Of a stretch of 5,764 nt of DNA, positions 1 to 5,686 are shown one piece after another. The stretch comes from Sphingomonadales bacterium (GTDB lineage: Bacteria > Pseudomonadota > Alphaproteobacteria > Sphingomonadales > Sphingomonadaceae), in the NCBI GenBank assembly GCA_017302775.1, contig JAFLDC010000191.1, positions 1 through 5,764 on the forward strand, written 5' to 3'. Made by a program: the position numbers and the translations under genes. Each line of letters opens with the position of its first letter. Position 1 is the stretch's first letter. The notes beneath the pieces were generated by a model, which worked only from the letters and a program-made list of their open reading frames with translations, did not search any database and was not told where the DNA came from.

Positions 1-285
1 ATGATCCGTACCCGCACCGAAATTGGCGATCAGGCCAAGACGGTCACCAGCCGCTTCGAGCATGCCTGCGTCAATGCGGTCTGTTACGGTCGGCACCAGT
101 ACATCGCTGGCCTGCATTGCCGCGATCAGTTCATCGCGCGTTTGCGGGCGATCTTCGATATTGAGCGTTACGTCAAACAGATCCGCCATCCGCGCCTCGA
201 CAGATGGCAGTAAATGACGGGTAACATGGACCCGCGGTTTGCCGGTAATACGGCGATTAAGCTTGCTTTCAGTCACCACGGTCAT
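1..285 (-). CDS. D-2-hydroxyacid dehydrogenase (glyoxylate/hydroxypyruvate reductase type), N-terminal part
   Basis: The minus strand is open from an ATG at 285 to the window edge, giving 95 codons with no stop; the gene continues to the left. The translation begins MTVVTESKLNRRITGKPRVH, contains ADLFDVTLNIEDRP and VLVPTVTDRID, and ends in LIANFGAGTDH. That last stretch matches the IANFGxGxDHID segment of the substrate-binding half of D-isomer-specific 2-hydroxyacid dehydrogenases. Family members reduce glyoxylate, hydroxypyruvate or related 2-keto acids with NAD(P)H in the cytoplasm. The Rossmann GxGxxG motif and the catalytic Arg/Glu/His lie outside the window, so substrate and cofactor cannot be judged. 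I see no good Shine-Dalgarno before the ATG, and a possible promoter sits so close that the transcript may be leaderless. It is transcribed divergently from the SH3 gene. Family assignment is firm, exact substrate is not. Confidence 0.85.
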   Translation of the reverse strand, partial: MTVVTESKLNRRITGKPRVHVTRHLLPSVEARMADLFDVTLNIEDRPQTRDELIAAMQASDVLVPTVTDRIDAGMLEAAGDRLGLIANFGAGTDH

Positions 286-292
286 GCCAGCA

Positions 293-321
293 GCGCTATT
301 GCGGGGTAAGGGGCCGGTCAA
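293..321 (-). promoter_or_regulatory. Possible promoter of the 2-hydroxyacid dehydrogenase
   Basis: Read on the minus strand, CTTGACC (TTGACC at 316-321) resembles an alphaproteobacterial -35 box. It is followed after 17 bases by TAGCGC (293-298), a weak -10 candidate. Transcription would then start at about 285-287, essentially on the ATG, which fits the missing ribosome binding site. The -10 match is poor, so this is a suggestion only. Confidence 0.3.
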
Positions 322-338
322 GCGGCTTGAAGCCGACC
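316..338. repeat. Overlapping palindromes in the divergent intergenic region (possible operator)
   Basis: Two perfect 6-1-6 palindromes overlap: TCAAGCGGCTTGA (318-330) and CGGCTTGAAGCCG (323-335). They are flanked by GGTC (316-319) and GACC (335-338). The site lies in the 76-base gap between two divergent genes and overlaps the candidate -35 box of the leftward gene. A regulator binding here could control both genes. I cannot assign a regulator family, and such palindromes do occur by chance in GC-rich DNA. Confidence 0.35.
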
Positions 339-361
339 ATGCTGCCGGGCTAGGGGAACCC

Positions 362-835
362 ATGGCTTTCCTTCGCCGATTCCTGCCTGTTCTTGCGCTG
401 TTTGGCCTCGCTTTGCCGGCGTTGGCGCAGGATGCCGTTGATACGCCTTACTGGGCATCGATTCGTGTCAGCGAAGTGAACATGCGCGTCGGGCCCGGAG
501 AGGACTATCGCATCCTGTGGGTCTACAAGCGGCCCTTGCTGCCGCTGAAAGTACTGCGGATCAAGGAAGGCTGGCGTCTGGTCCGTGATCCCGACGGGGC
601 GCAGGGCTGGGTCCTGGCCCGGTTCCTGACGCGTCAGCGGACGGCCTATGTGCAAGGGCGTGAGCCAACCGATATGCGCGATTCCGGCACAGCCAACGGC
701 AAGCTGCTGTGGCGCATGGCGCCGGGCGTTGTCGGATTGCTGGGCGAATGCAGCAAGGGCTGGTGCGACTTCACCGTCGGCATGCGCAAGGGTTTCGTTG
801 CGCAGGACCGCTTATGGGGCGCAGGGGAGCCCTGA
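362..835 (+). CDS. Exported protein with two bacterial SH3-like domains
   Basis: This 157-residue protein starts at ATG 362, just after a purine-rich AGGGGAA (352-358). An upstream in-frame TTG at 239 would add 41 residues that overlap the divergent gene and bury the signal peptide. Residues 1-22 form a signal peptide (two Arg, a hydrophobic core, then PALA before Gln23), so the mature protein should be periplasmic. Residues about 33-92 form one SH3-like unit (VNMRVGPG at 39-46, QGWVLARFL at 81-89). Residues about 95-152 form a second (TDMRDSGTANGKLL at 103-116, KGFVAQDRLWG near the end). Cys130 and Cys135 lie in GECSKGWC and could form a disulfide. Such domains often bind peptidoglycan or mediate contacts in the envelope; the role here is unknown. 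No catalytic domain is fused to it. The gene is convergent with the small charged protein. Confidence 0.85.
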   Translation: MAFLRRFLPVLALFGLALPALAQDAVDTPYWASIRVSEVNMRVGPGEDYRILWVYKRPLLPLKVLRIKEGWRLVRDPDGAQGWVLARFLTRQRTAYVQGREPTDMRDSGTANGKLLWRMAPGVVGLLGECSKGWCDFTVGMRKGFVAQDRLWGAGEP

Positions 836-850
836 GTACGTCCCCTGCGC
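819..850. terminator. Perfect 10-bp hairpin between convergent genes, probable terminator
   Basis: GCGCAGGGGA (819-828) and TCCCCTGCGC (841-850) are perfect inverted repeats around a 12-base loop. The loop holds the TGA stop codon (833-835) of the SH3 gene. The stem is strong and GC-rich, but no T-run follows it on either strand, so it is not a canonical intrinsic terminator. It sits where transcripts of the convergent SH3 and charged-protein genes meet, so it may end or stabilise both mRNAs. Confidence 0.5.
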
Positions 851-863
851 AAAGTCCACGGGG

Positions 864-1118
864 TTAGCGCCGATGCTTGTGCTGACGGTGGAACCGGTAA
901 GTGTCCCGCTTTAGCTCGCGCTTGGCCTTGCCAAGTTCGCGCCGTTCCTCGCGCACGCCGCGCCAGTCGTGTTCGCGGCGTTCTTCCCTGAGATCGCGCT
1001 TTTCTTCCCGGACTTGGTGAACGTCGTGGCGCAGTTCGCCCCGGGTCACACGGGCCTGCACCGCGGTCGGCAGCAACAGCCCCGCACCCAGGGCTATGGC
1101 GATAAGCTTGGTCTTCAT
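864..1118 (-). CDS. Small exported, highly charged Arg/Glu/His-rich protein
   Basis: This 84-residue protein has ATG at 1118 preceded by AGGAGA with a 5-base spacer, a good ribosome binding site. Residues 1-22 are a clear signal peptide (MKTK, a hydrophobic stretch, then AVQA before Arg23). By my count the 62-residue mature part holds 18 Arg, 5 Lys, 10 Glu, 4 Asp and 6 His, so about 70% is charged or His, and there is no Cys. VREEKRDL (36-43) and VREERREL (55-62) form an imperfect internal repeat 19 residues apart. The pattern suggests one long, charge-stabilised helix or coiled coil. The His-rich tail (FHRQHKHRR) could bind metal or anionic polymers. It recalls the charged N-terminal segments of RcnB-like periplasmic proteins, but I see no RcnB core and do not assign it. 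It is a real gene of unknown function. Confidence 0.75.
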   Translation of the reverse strand: MKTKLIAIALGAGLLLPTAVQARVTRGELRHDVHQVREEKRDLREERREHDWRGVREERRELGKAKRELKRDTYRFHRQHKHRR

Positions 1119-1206
1119 GGCTGTCTCCTATTGGAAGCGTGAACCGAGCGAAATTGCCCGGTCACGGCCATGAAATCGGCTTGGGTGCCTGAACGCCAGA
1201 TCAACC

Positions 1207-1224
1207 GGAGGTAACAAAACCTCC
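1207..1224 (-). terminator. Hairpin downstream of the thiolase, possible terminator
   Basis: GGAGGT (1207-1212) and ACCTCC (1219-1224) pair perfectly around a 6-base loop, about 33 bases past the thiolase stop codon on the minus strand. No T-run follows, so termination efficiency is uncertain. The rest of the 138-base gap (1119-1256) holds three spaced TTGTC motifs (1230, 1240, 1249) and the ribosome binding site of the charged-protein gene. I found no clear promoter in it. Confidence 0.4.
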
Positions 1225-1256
1225 CGCATTTGTCATAAATTGTCGCGTTTGTCGTT

Positions 1257-2453
1257 TCAGGCGAGTTCGATCGCAACGGCAGTGGCTTCGCCGCCGCCGA
1301 TGCACAGGCTGGCCACGCCCTTCTTCTTGCCATGGCGTTGCAGCGCCGCAATCAGAGTGGTGACGATCCGCGCACCCGATGCGCCGATCGGATGGCCCAG
1401 CGCGGTTGCGCCGCCATGGACGTTGATCTTGTCATGCGCGATGCCAAGATCGTGCATGGCAAACATCGCGACGCAAGCGAAGGCTTCGTTGACTTCGAAC
1501 AGGTCGACATCGGCCAGAGCCCACCCGGCCTTTTCCAATACCTTGTTGATCGCGCCAACCGGGGCCACGGTAAAGTCCTTGGGTTCCTGGGCATGTGCCG
1601 CAACGGCGATGACCGTGGCCACGGGCGAAAGGCCCTTGGCCTGGGCCACGCTGGACCGGGTCACGACGAGTGCGGCCGCACCATCCGAGATCGAGCTGGA
1701 GGTTGCGGCCGTAATCGTTCCGTCTTTGGCAAAGGCGGGCTTGAGCGCCGGGATCTTGTCCGGCCGGCCTTTACCGGGCTGTTCGTCGGTATCGACCACG
1801 GTTTCGCCCGCGCGGCTGACCACGGTAACCGGGGCAATTTCACCCTTGAACGCGCCGTCGCTGATTGCTGCCTGGGCCCGGCGCAGCGATTCGATCGCAT
1901 AGCCATCCTGCGCTTCGCGGGTCAGCTGATAGGCATTCGCTGTATCCTGCGCGAAGGTACCCATCGCCCGTCCCGCCTCATAGGCGTCTTCCAGGCCATC
2001 AAGGAACATGTGGTCATAGGCAGTGTCGTGACCGATTCGTGCACCTGAACGGTGCTTTTTGAGCAGGTAGGGCGCATTGGTCATGCTTTCCATGCCGCCT
2101 GCCACGATCAGGTCGATCGATCCGGCGGCCAGGGCCTCGGCCCCCATGATCAGAGTCTGCATGCCAGACCCGCATACCTTGTTGACCGTGGTGGCCTGGA
2201 CCGATTTGGGCAGACCGGCCTTGATTGTTGCTTGCCGGGCGGGAGCCTGGCCGAGCCCGGCTGGCAGGACGCAGCCCATGTACACCCGCTCGACATCATC
2301 ACCATCGACACCGGCCCGCTCAACTGCAGCCTTGATTGCAGTCGCCCCGAGATCGGTGGCGCTGACATCGGCCAGGGCCCCCTGCATTCCGCCCATCGGG
2401 GTGCGTGCGTAGGACAGGATGACGATCGGGTCGGCAGCGGAAATCTGAGCCAT
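1257..2453 (-). CDS. Acetyl-CoA C-acetyltransferase (thiolase II family)
   Basis: A 398-residue protein, full length for thiolases. It condenses two acetyl-CoA to acetoacetyl-CoA or runs the reverse thiolysis, in the cytoplasm. The nucleophile is Cys94 in NKVCGSGM, the NEAF motif is at 322-325, the catalytic His354 lies in GHPIGASG, and the second active-site Cys384 lies in CIGGGEATA. VAGGMESMTNAPY (118-130) is another family signature. In the conserved TAxNAS-type segment, residue 251 is Thr (TAATSSSISDG) where textbook thiolases have Asn. ATG 2453 is preceded by AAGGA with a suitable spacer. The gene lies 81 bases downstream of the YbjN gene on the same strand. No phaB, CoA transferase or beta-oxidation gene is adjacent, so a role in polyhydroxybutyrate synthesis versus acetoacetyl-CoA or fatty-acid breakdown cannot be decided. 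A longer-chain 3-ketoacyl-CoA thiolase is less likely. Confidence 0.93.
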   Translation of the reverse strand: MAQISAADPIVILSYARTPMGGMQGALADVSATDLGATAIKAAVERAGVDGDDVERVYMGCVLPAGLGQAPARQATIKAGLPKSVQATTVNKVCGSGMQTLIMGAEALAAGSIDLIVAGGMESMTNAPYLLKKHRSGARIGHDTAYDHMFLDGLEDAYEAGRAMGTFAQDTANAYQLTREAQDGYAIESLRRAQAAISDGAFKGEIAPVTVVSRAGETVVDTDEQPGKGRPDKIPALKPAFAKDGTITAATSSSISDGAAALVVTRSSVAQAKGLSPVATVIAVAAHAQEPKDFTVAPVGAINKVLEKAGWALADVDLFEVNEAFACVAMFAMHDLGIAHDKINVHGGATALGHPIGASGARIVTTLIAALQRHGKKKGVASLCIGGGEATAVAIELA

Positions 2454-2501
2454 GGGTACGGTTCCTTCAACAAGCGCGGCAAAGCTACAGCGCCAGCCTA
2501 A

Positions 2502-2516
2502 TGCTGCGTCGCAGCA
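2502..2516 (-). terminator. Short GC hairpin between the YbjN and thiolase genes
   Basis: TGCTGCG and CGCAGCA flank a single base (2509), giving a realistic 6-bp stem with a 3-base loop. It lies about 20 bases past the YbjN stop codon, inside the 81-base gap before the thiolase. There is no T-run after it on the minus strand. It may attenuate read-through or protect a 3' end; it is equally compatible with chance. Confidence 0.3.
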
Positions 2517-2534
2517 AAAGCAATCGCAGGTGCG

Positions 2535-3029
2535 TTACTCCTTGCCGAATACGAACTTTGCAAACCCGACCATGATCGATTCCCAATAGGCGATGTTGTC
2601 CAGAAACAGGGCTTCCGACATGCCGCCCACTTCCAGATCCAAATCGAATTCGATCGCCGGATCACCATCCTTGTCCAGATAGACCCGGCCCCACCGGTTC
2701 TGGCGTGCGTAAGTGTTCATCTGATCCAGCGTCGGCGGCCTTTTGCTGGTGAAGGCCGTATAGAATTGCACGCTCTTGCAATTTTTGTAGGTCTCATCAC
2801 ACCCGTACATCAGAATGGTGAAATTGTATCCCGATGCGCTCGAGCGGATGTAGCGATTGCCCTTCTCCTCTGCGCTTTCCTTGATTTCGGCCTTGTAACC
2901 GGCGCTCTGCAGAACGCTGGCAATTTGGTCCACATCGGCCACCACATTCTTGGCGTTGGCAGGGGATGAAGAACCCATCACAACCAAAGCCATCATGGCT
3001 GAGAAGGCGAATTGCACTAACTTGTTCAT
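2535..3029 (-). CDS. Exported YbjN-domain protein
   Basis: The protein has 164 residues from ATG 3029. The reading frame stays open upstream to 4580, but that part is antisense to the aldehyde dehydrogenase, and a signal peptide begins exactly at this Met, so the short form is chosen. Residues 1-26 form the signal peptide (MNKLVQF, hydrophobic core, SSPANA before Lys27). The mature part matches the YbjN family (putative sensory-transduction regulator fold, related to type III secretion chaperone-like folds): SSASGYNFTILMYGC (63-77), KSVQFYTAF (85-93), a GRVYLDKDGDPAIEFDLDL core (114-132) and a C-terminal helix (YWESIMVGFAKFV). Cys77 and Cys84 may pair in the oxidising periplasm. Purine-rich GAGGAAA lies rather far upstream of the start. 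E. coli YbjN lacks a signal peptide and is cytoplasmic, so its regulatory role should not be transferred. Function here is unknown. Confidence 0.82.
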   Translation of the reverse strand: MNKLVQFAFSAMMALVVMGSSSPANAKNVVADVDQIASVLQSAGYKAEIKESAEEKGNRYIRSSASGYNFTILMYGCDETYKNCKSVQFYTAFTSKRPPTLDQMNTYARQNRWGRVYLDKDGDPAIEFDLDLEVGGMSEALFLDNIAYWESIMVGFAKFVFGKE

Positions 3030-3117
3030 GGACCTTGTCTTTCCTCTTTGCTGCAGTCTCCGCAGCCTAGACCCGCACCGACAGGAATGGCTACTGCTTT
3101 TGGTCTGCCTTAAGTCT

Positions 3118-3132
3118 TGCCACGCGATGGCA
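3118..3132. repeat. Inverted repeat upstream of the aldehyde dehydrogenase (possible operator)
   Basis: TGCCA (3118-3122) and TGGCA (3128-3132) form a perfect inverted repeat with a 5-base spacer. It lies about 45 bases before the dehydrogenase start, in the 147-base region shared with the divergent YbjN gene. Dyads of this size are typical transcription-factor sites, but no regulator gene is adjacent and no convincing -35/-10 pair could be placed nearby. Confidence 0.25.
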
Positions 3133-3176
3133 GATGTCGGAAAAGGTGGCAAAGTGAAACTGGGAAGGAACCGGCG

Positions 3177-4610
3177 ATGAGTACAGCTGAAATCGAACGA
3201 ATGCACGGCGTTCTGACCAGCCAGCGCGCCGCCTTTACGTCGGCCATGCCTGAGGCGCATTCGGTCCGGCGCGATCGGATTGACCGTGCGATTGCCTTGC
3301 TGATCGATCACAAGGATGCCTTTGCCAAGGCTGTCAGCGCCGATTTCGGCCATCGCAGCACCGAGCAGACCCTGATGACCGATATCATGCCGTCGGTAGG
3401 CGCGCTCAAGCACGCCAAGAAGCACCTTTCGGCGTGGAGCCGCGATGAAAGCCGCAAGGCGATGTTTCCGCTGGGCTTGCTCGGGGCAAAGGCCAAGGTG
3501 GTCTATCAACCCAAGGGCGTCGTCGGGGTGATTGCACCGTGGAACTTCCCGGTGGGTATGGTGATGGTGCCGATGGCCGGGATCCTGGCAGCCGGCAACC
3601 GGGCGATGATCAAGCCGAGTGAATTTACCGAGCGGGTCGCCGACCTGTTCGCCGAAGTGGTCCCGCAATATTTCGCCGCAGACGAGATGGCGGTGTTCAC
3701 CGGCGGGGTTGAGGTCGGCTCGGCCTTTTCGAAACTGGCGTTCGATCATCTGATCTTCACCGGCGCGACCAGCGTCGGCAAGCATATCATGCGCGCGGCG
3801 GCGGAAAATCTTGTGCCCGTTACGCTCGAGCTCGGCGGAAAATCGCCGACATTCATCGGCCGGAGCGCCGACAAGGCGAAAGCGGGGCAGCGGATCGCAT
3901 TGGGCAAGATGATGAATGCCGGCCAGATCTGCCTGGCCCCGGACTATCTGCTGGTAGCCAAGGATCAGGAAAATGCTGTGATCGACAGCGTCCGCAGCGG
4001 GGTGGCAGCGATGTATCCGGCGCTGCTGGCCAATGACGATTACACGTCGGTGGTCAACGGACGGAATTACGAACGGCTTCAAGGGTATCTCGCCGATGCG
4101 CGCGAGAAGGGCGCCGAATTGATCGAGGTGAACCCGGCAGGCGAGGATTTCGCCGCTTCGAACGGCAACAAGATGCCGCTGACAATCGTGCGGAACGTCA
4201 ATGATGATATGAAAGTGATGCAGGAGGAAATCTTCGGTCCGATCCTGCCGGTCATGACCTATGATTCGATTGATTCCGCCATTGACTATGTCAACAGCCA
4301 CGATCGTCCGCTGGGCTTGTACTATTTCGGCAATGACAAGGCCGAGGAGGAGAAAGTCCTGACCCGGACGATTTCTGGCGGGGTGACCGTCAACGATGTC
4401 CTCTTCCACAATGCGATGGAGGATTTGCCGTTTGGCGGTGTTGGTCCGTCCGGGATGGGCAACTATCACGGCATCGACGGGTTCAAGACCTTCAGCCACG
4501 CCCGCGCTGTCTACAAGCAGTCCGGAATGGACATCGCCAGCCTGTCCGGCTTCAAGCCGCCCTACGGCAAGGCCACGCACGCAACCCTGGCCCGCGAATT
4601 GAAGAAGTAA
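3177..4610 (+). CDS. Aldehyde dehydrogenase, coniferyl-aldehyde dehydrogenase type
   Basis: A 477-residue protein, the usual length for this subfamily, which oxidises aldehydes to acids with NAD(P)+ in the cytoplasm. Catalytic elements are all present: Asn123 in PWNFP, Lys146 in MIKPSE, the cofactor loop FTGATSVG (194-201), Glu218 in ELGGKSP, nucleophile Cys252 in GQICLAPDY, EEIFGP (350-355) and LPFGGVGPSGMG (417-428). The CLAPDY context and the KAKVVYQPKGVVGVIAPWNFP stretch (105-125) resemble coniferyl aldehyde dehydrogenases (CalB of Pseudomonas), which make ferulate from a lignin-derived aldehyde. Many proteins with this label are untested and may act on other aldehydes. The start is ATG 3177, preceded by AAGGA with a 7-base spacer; an in-frame TTG 20 codons upstream has no comparable site. 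It stands alone between the divergent YbjN gene and nuoA, without other aromatic-catabolism genes. Confidence 0.9.
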   Translation: MSTAEIERMHGVLTSQRAAFTSAMPEAHSVRRDRIDRAIALLIDHKDAFAKAVSADFGHRSTEQTLMTDIMPSVGALKHAKKHLSAWSRDESRKAMFPLGLLGAKAKVVYQPKGVVGVIAPWNFPVGMVMVPMAGILAAGNRAMIKPSEFTERVADLFAEVVPQYFAADEMAVFTGGVEVGSAFSKLAFDHLIFTGATSVGKHIMRAAAENLVPVTLELGGKSPTFIGRSADKAKAGQRIALGKMMNAGQICLAPDYLLVAKDQENAVIDSVRSGVAAMYPALLANDDYTSVVNGRNYERLQGYLADAREKGAELIEVNPAGEDFAASNGNKMPLTIVRNVNDDMKVMQEEIFGPILPVMTYDSIDSAIDYVNSHDRPLGLYYFGNDKAEEEKVLTRTISGGVTVNDVLFHNAMEDLPFGGVGPSGMGNYHGIDGFKTFSHARAVYKQSGMDIASLSGFKPPYGKATHATLARELKK

Positions 4611-4621
4611 GCGGCAATCTT

Positions 4622-4675
4622 CCTTGTCTGGTGGGGCAAGGGTGGGGGAAATAGCCGCGCAGCGTCGTTTTTCCC
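4622..4675 (+). terminator. Possible terminator region after the aldehyde dehydrogenase
   Basis: Two weak hairpins follow the stop codon. CCTTGTC (4622-4628) pairs with GGCAAGG (4635-4641) with one G-T wobble and a 6-base loop. GGGAAA (4646-4651) pairs with TTTCCC (4670-4675) around an 18-base loop that includes GCGCAGCG, and a run of five T lies at 4668-4672. Neither is a textbook intrinsic terminator, but the region is where transcription of the dehydrogenase should end before the nuo operon. Confidence 0.35.
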
Positions 4676-4696
4676 TGAATCTGAGGGCAGGCCCCC

Positions 4697-4725
4697 TTGC
4701 ACGCGGGCGGCGCGGGGATTAGGGC
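4697..4725 (+). promoter_or_regulatory. Candidate promoter of the nuo operon
   Basis: TTGCAC (4697-4702), preceded by C as in the CTTGAC-like alphaproteobacterial -35 box, is followed after 17 bases by TAGGGC (4720-4725), a weak -10 element. A start near 4732 would leave a leader of about 26 bases before nuoA. The -10 match is poor, and an alternative TATCTG at 4731-4736 lacks a -35 partner. Confidence 0.3.
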
Positions 4726-4741
4726 GCGGCTATCTGTTCAC

Positions 4742-4749
4742 AAGGCGAG
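4742..4749 (+). promoter_or_regulatory. Ribosome binding site supporting the TTG start of nuoA
   Basis: AAGGCGAG (4742-4749) lies 8 bases before TTG 4758. It supports TTG as the true start, since no in-frame ATG or GTG occurs at a place that would keep the first membrane helix intact; the next in-frame Met is residue 29, after that helix. Confidence 0.55.
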
Positions 4750-4757
4750 TCAGCCCC

Positions 4758-5132
4758 TTGGTAGACCTGTCACAATACCTGCCGATCCTGATCTTCCTGG
4801 GGATCGCCTTCGCGCTTTCGGCGCTGTTCGTGTTTCTGCCGATGGGCGTGGCGCGGCTGACCGGCGCGCATCAGCCGACGGCTGATAAAAACAGTGAGTA
4901 CGAATGCGGTTTTCCCGCGTTCGAGGAGCCGCGCAGCCAGTTCGACGTGCGATTTTACCTGGTCGCGATTCTGTTCATCATATTCGATCTGGAAGCAGCG
5001 TTCCTGTTTCCGTGGTCGGTCAGTTTTCTGGAAATGGGGTGGGGCGCCTGGATCACGATGATGGTATTCATCGGTGAACTGGTGCTGGGCCTGGTCTATG
5101 CGTGGAAGATGGGGGCTCTGGATTGGGAATGA
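4758..5132 (+). CDS. nuoA: NADH-quinone oxidoreductase subunit A (complex I)
   Basis: This 124-residue membrane protein is the bacterial counterpart of mitochondrial ND3. It helps form the quinone site and the junction between the peripheral and membrane arms of complex I in the inner membrane. Three membrane helices are visible at about 7-29, 64-86 and 96-117. The loop between the first two carries SEYECGFP, whose Cys50 corresponds to the ND3 Cys that reports the active/deactive state in mitochondria. The second helix has the signature [20 protein letters not shown] (62-81), with Asp77 and Glu79 matching conserved acidic residues of E. coli NuoA. The protein ends in WKMGALDWE, typical of the family. 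It starts at TTG, an unusual codon that may hold down the initiation rate. Its TGA overlaps the nuoB ATG (ATGA at 5129-5132), suggesting translational coupling. Confidence 0.95.
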   Translation: MVDLSQYLPILIFLGIAFALSALFVFLPMGVARLTGAHQPTADKNSEYECGFPAFEEPRSQFDVRFYLVAILFIIFDLEAAFLFPWSVSFLEMGWGAWITMMVFIGELVLGLVYAWKMGALDWE

Positions 5133-5686
5133 CCGATCAACTCGACGCGATTGGCCGTCCGCTGTGGAACCGGCCTGACATCACCCCGCCGGACGCGGAC
5201 TTTTTCAACAGCCTCAATTCCGAGGTCAATGACAAGGGGTTCCTTGTCACTTCGACCGAAGACCTGTTCCAGTGGGCCCGTACCGGCAGCCTGTGGTGGA
5301 TGACTTTCGGTCTCGCCTGCTGCGCGGTCGAGATGATCCACGTCAACATGCCGCGTTATGACATGGAGCGGTTTGGCGTCGCGCCGCGCGCAAGCCCACG
5401 CCAGTCGGACGTGATGATCGTGGCAGGCACGCTGTGCAACAAGATGGCGCCGGCGCTGCGCAAGGTCTATGACCAGATGTCAGAGCCCAAGTACGTTATC
5501 TCGATGGGCAGCTGCGCCAATGGCGGCGGCTACTACCACTACAGCTACAGCGTTGTGCGCGGGTGTGACCGGATCGTGCCGGTGGACATCTACGTCCCGG
5601 GCTGTCCGCCCACTGCCGAGGCACTGCTCTACGGGGTGATGCAGCTGCAGCGCAAGATCCGCCGCGTCGGGACGATTGAGCGATGA
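5129..5686 (+). CDS. nuoB: NADH-quinone oxidoreductase subunit B (complex I, N2 cluster)
   Basis: A 185-residue peripheral-arm subunit (mitochondrial PSST homologue) that carries the terminal [4Fe-4S] cluster N2, which passes electrons to quinone. The four expected ligands are present: adjacent Cys64-Cys65 in [10 protein letters not shown], Cys129 in [12 protein letters not shown], and Cys159 in [11 protein letters not shown]. The [20 protein letters not shown] stretch (76-95) is also highly typical and lies near the quinone cavity. ATG 5129 is chosen over an upstream in-frame GTG at 5102 because that lies inside nuoA, and the ATGA overlap is the normal coupling arrangement. The length is normal, and all key residues are intact. 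A second ATGA (5683-5686) joins it to the next gene, which does not look like the nuoC start. Confidence 0.96.
   Translation: MTDQLDAIGRPLWNRPDITPPDADFFNSLNSEVNDKGFLVTSTEDLFQWARTGSLWWMTFGLACCAVEMIHVNMPRYDMERFGVAPRASPRQSDVMIVAGTLCNKMAPALRKVYDQMSEPKYVISMGSCANGGGYYHYSYSVVRGCDRIVPVDIYVPGCPPTAEALLYGVMQLQRKIRRVGTIER

Noticed and set aside
1..213. Plus-strand frame of 70 codons at the left edge
   Set aside because: It is antisense to the 2-hydroxyacid dehydrogenase, whose minus-strand translation matches the family.
239..361. Longer N-terminus for the SH3 protein from a TTG start
   Set aside because: It would overlap the divergent gene and place 41 residues before an obvious signal peptide that starts at ATG 362.
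1201..1236. Eleven-codon minus-strand mini-ORF (MTNAGGFVTSG) covering the thiolase hairpin
   Set aside because: It has no ribosome binding site and no run of one amino acid that would indicate attenuation; chance is the simplest explanation.
1115..1351. 78-codon minus-strand frame between the thiolase and the charged-protein gene
   Set aside because: It overlaps the thiolase's 3' end in another frame, has no family features, and runs into the start of the charged-protein gene.
1240..2501. Plus-strand open frames of 149 to 238 codons opposite the thiolase
   Set aside because: They are frame shadows of a clearly real thiolase; the translations show no recognisable motif and lack suitable ribosome binding sites.
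2535..4580. 681-codon minus-strand open frame that appears to fuse a long protein to the YbjN domain
   Set aside because: Bases 3177-4580 are antisense to an aldehyde dehydrogenase with every catalytic motif. The antisense translation is low-complexity His/Arg/Ile/Asp-rich, as expected of a GC-rich shadow frame, and a signal peptide starts at 3029.
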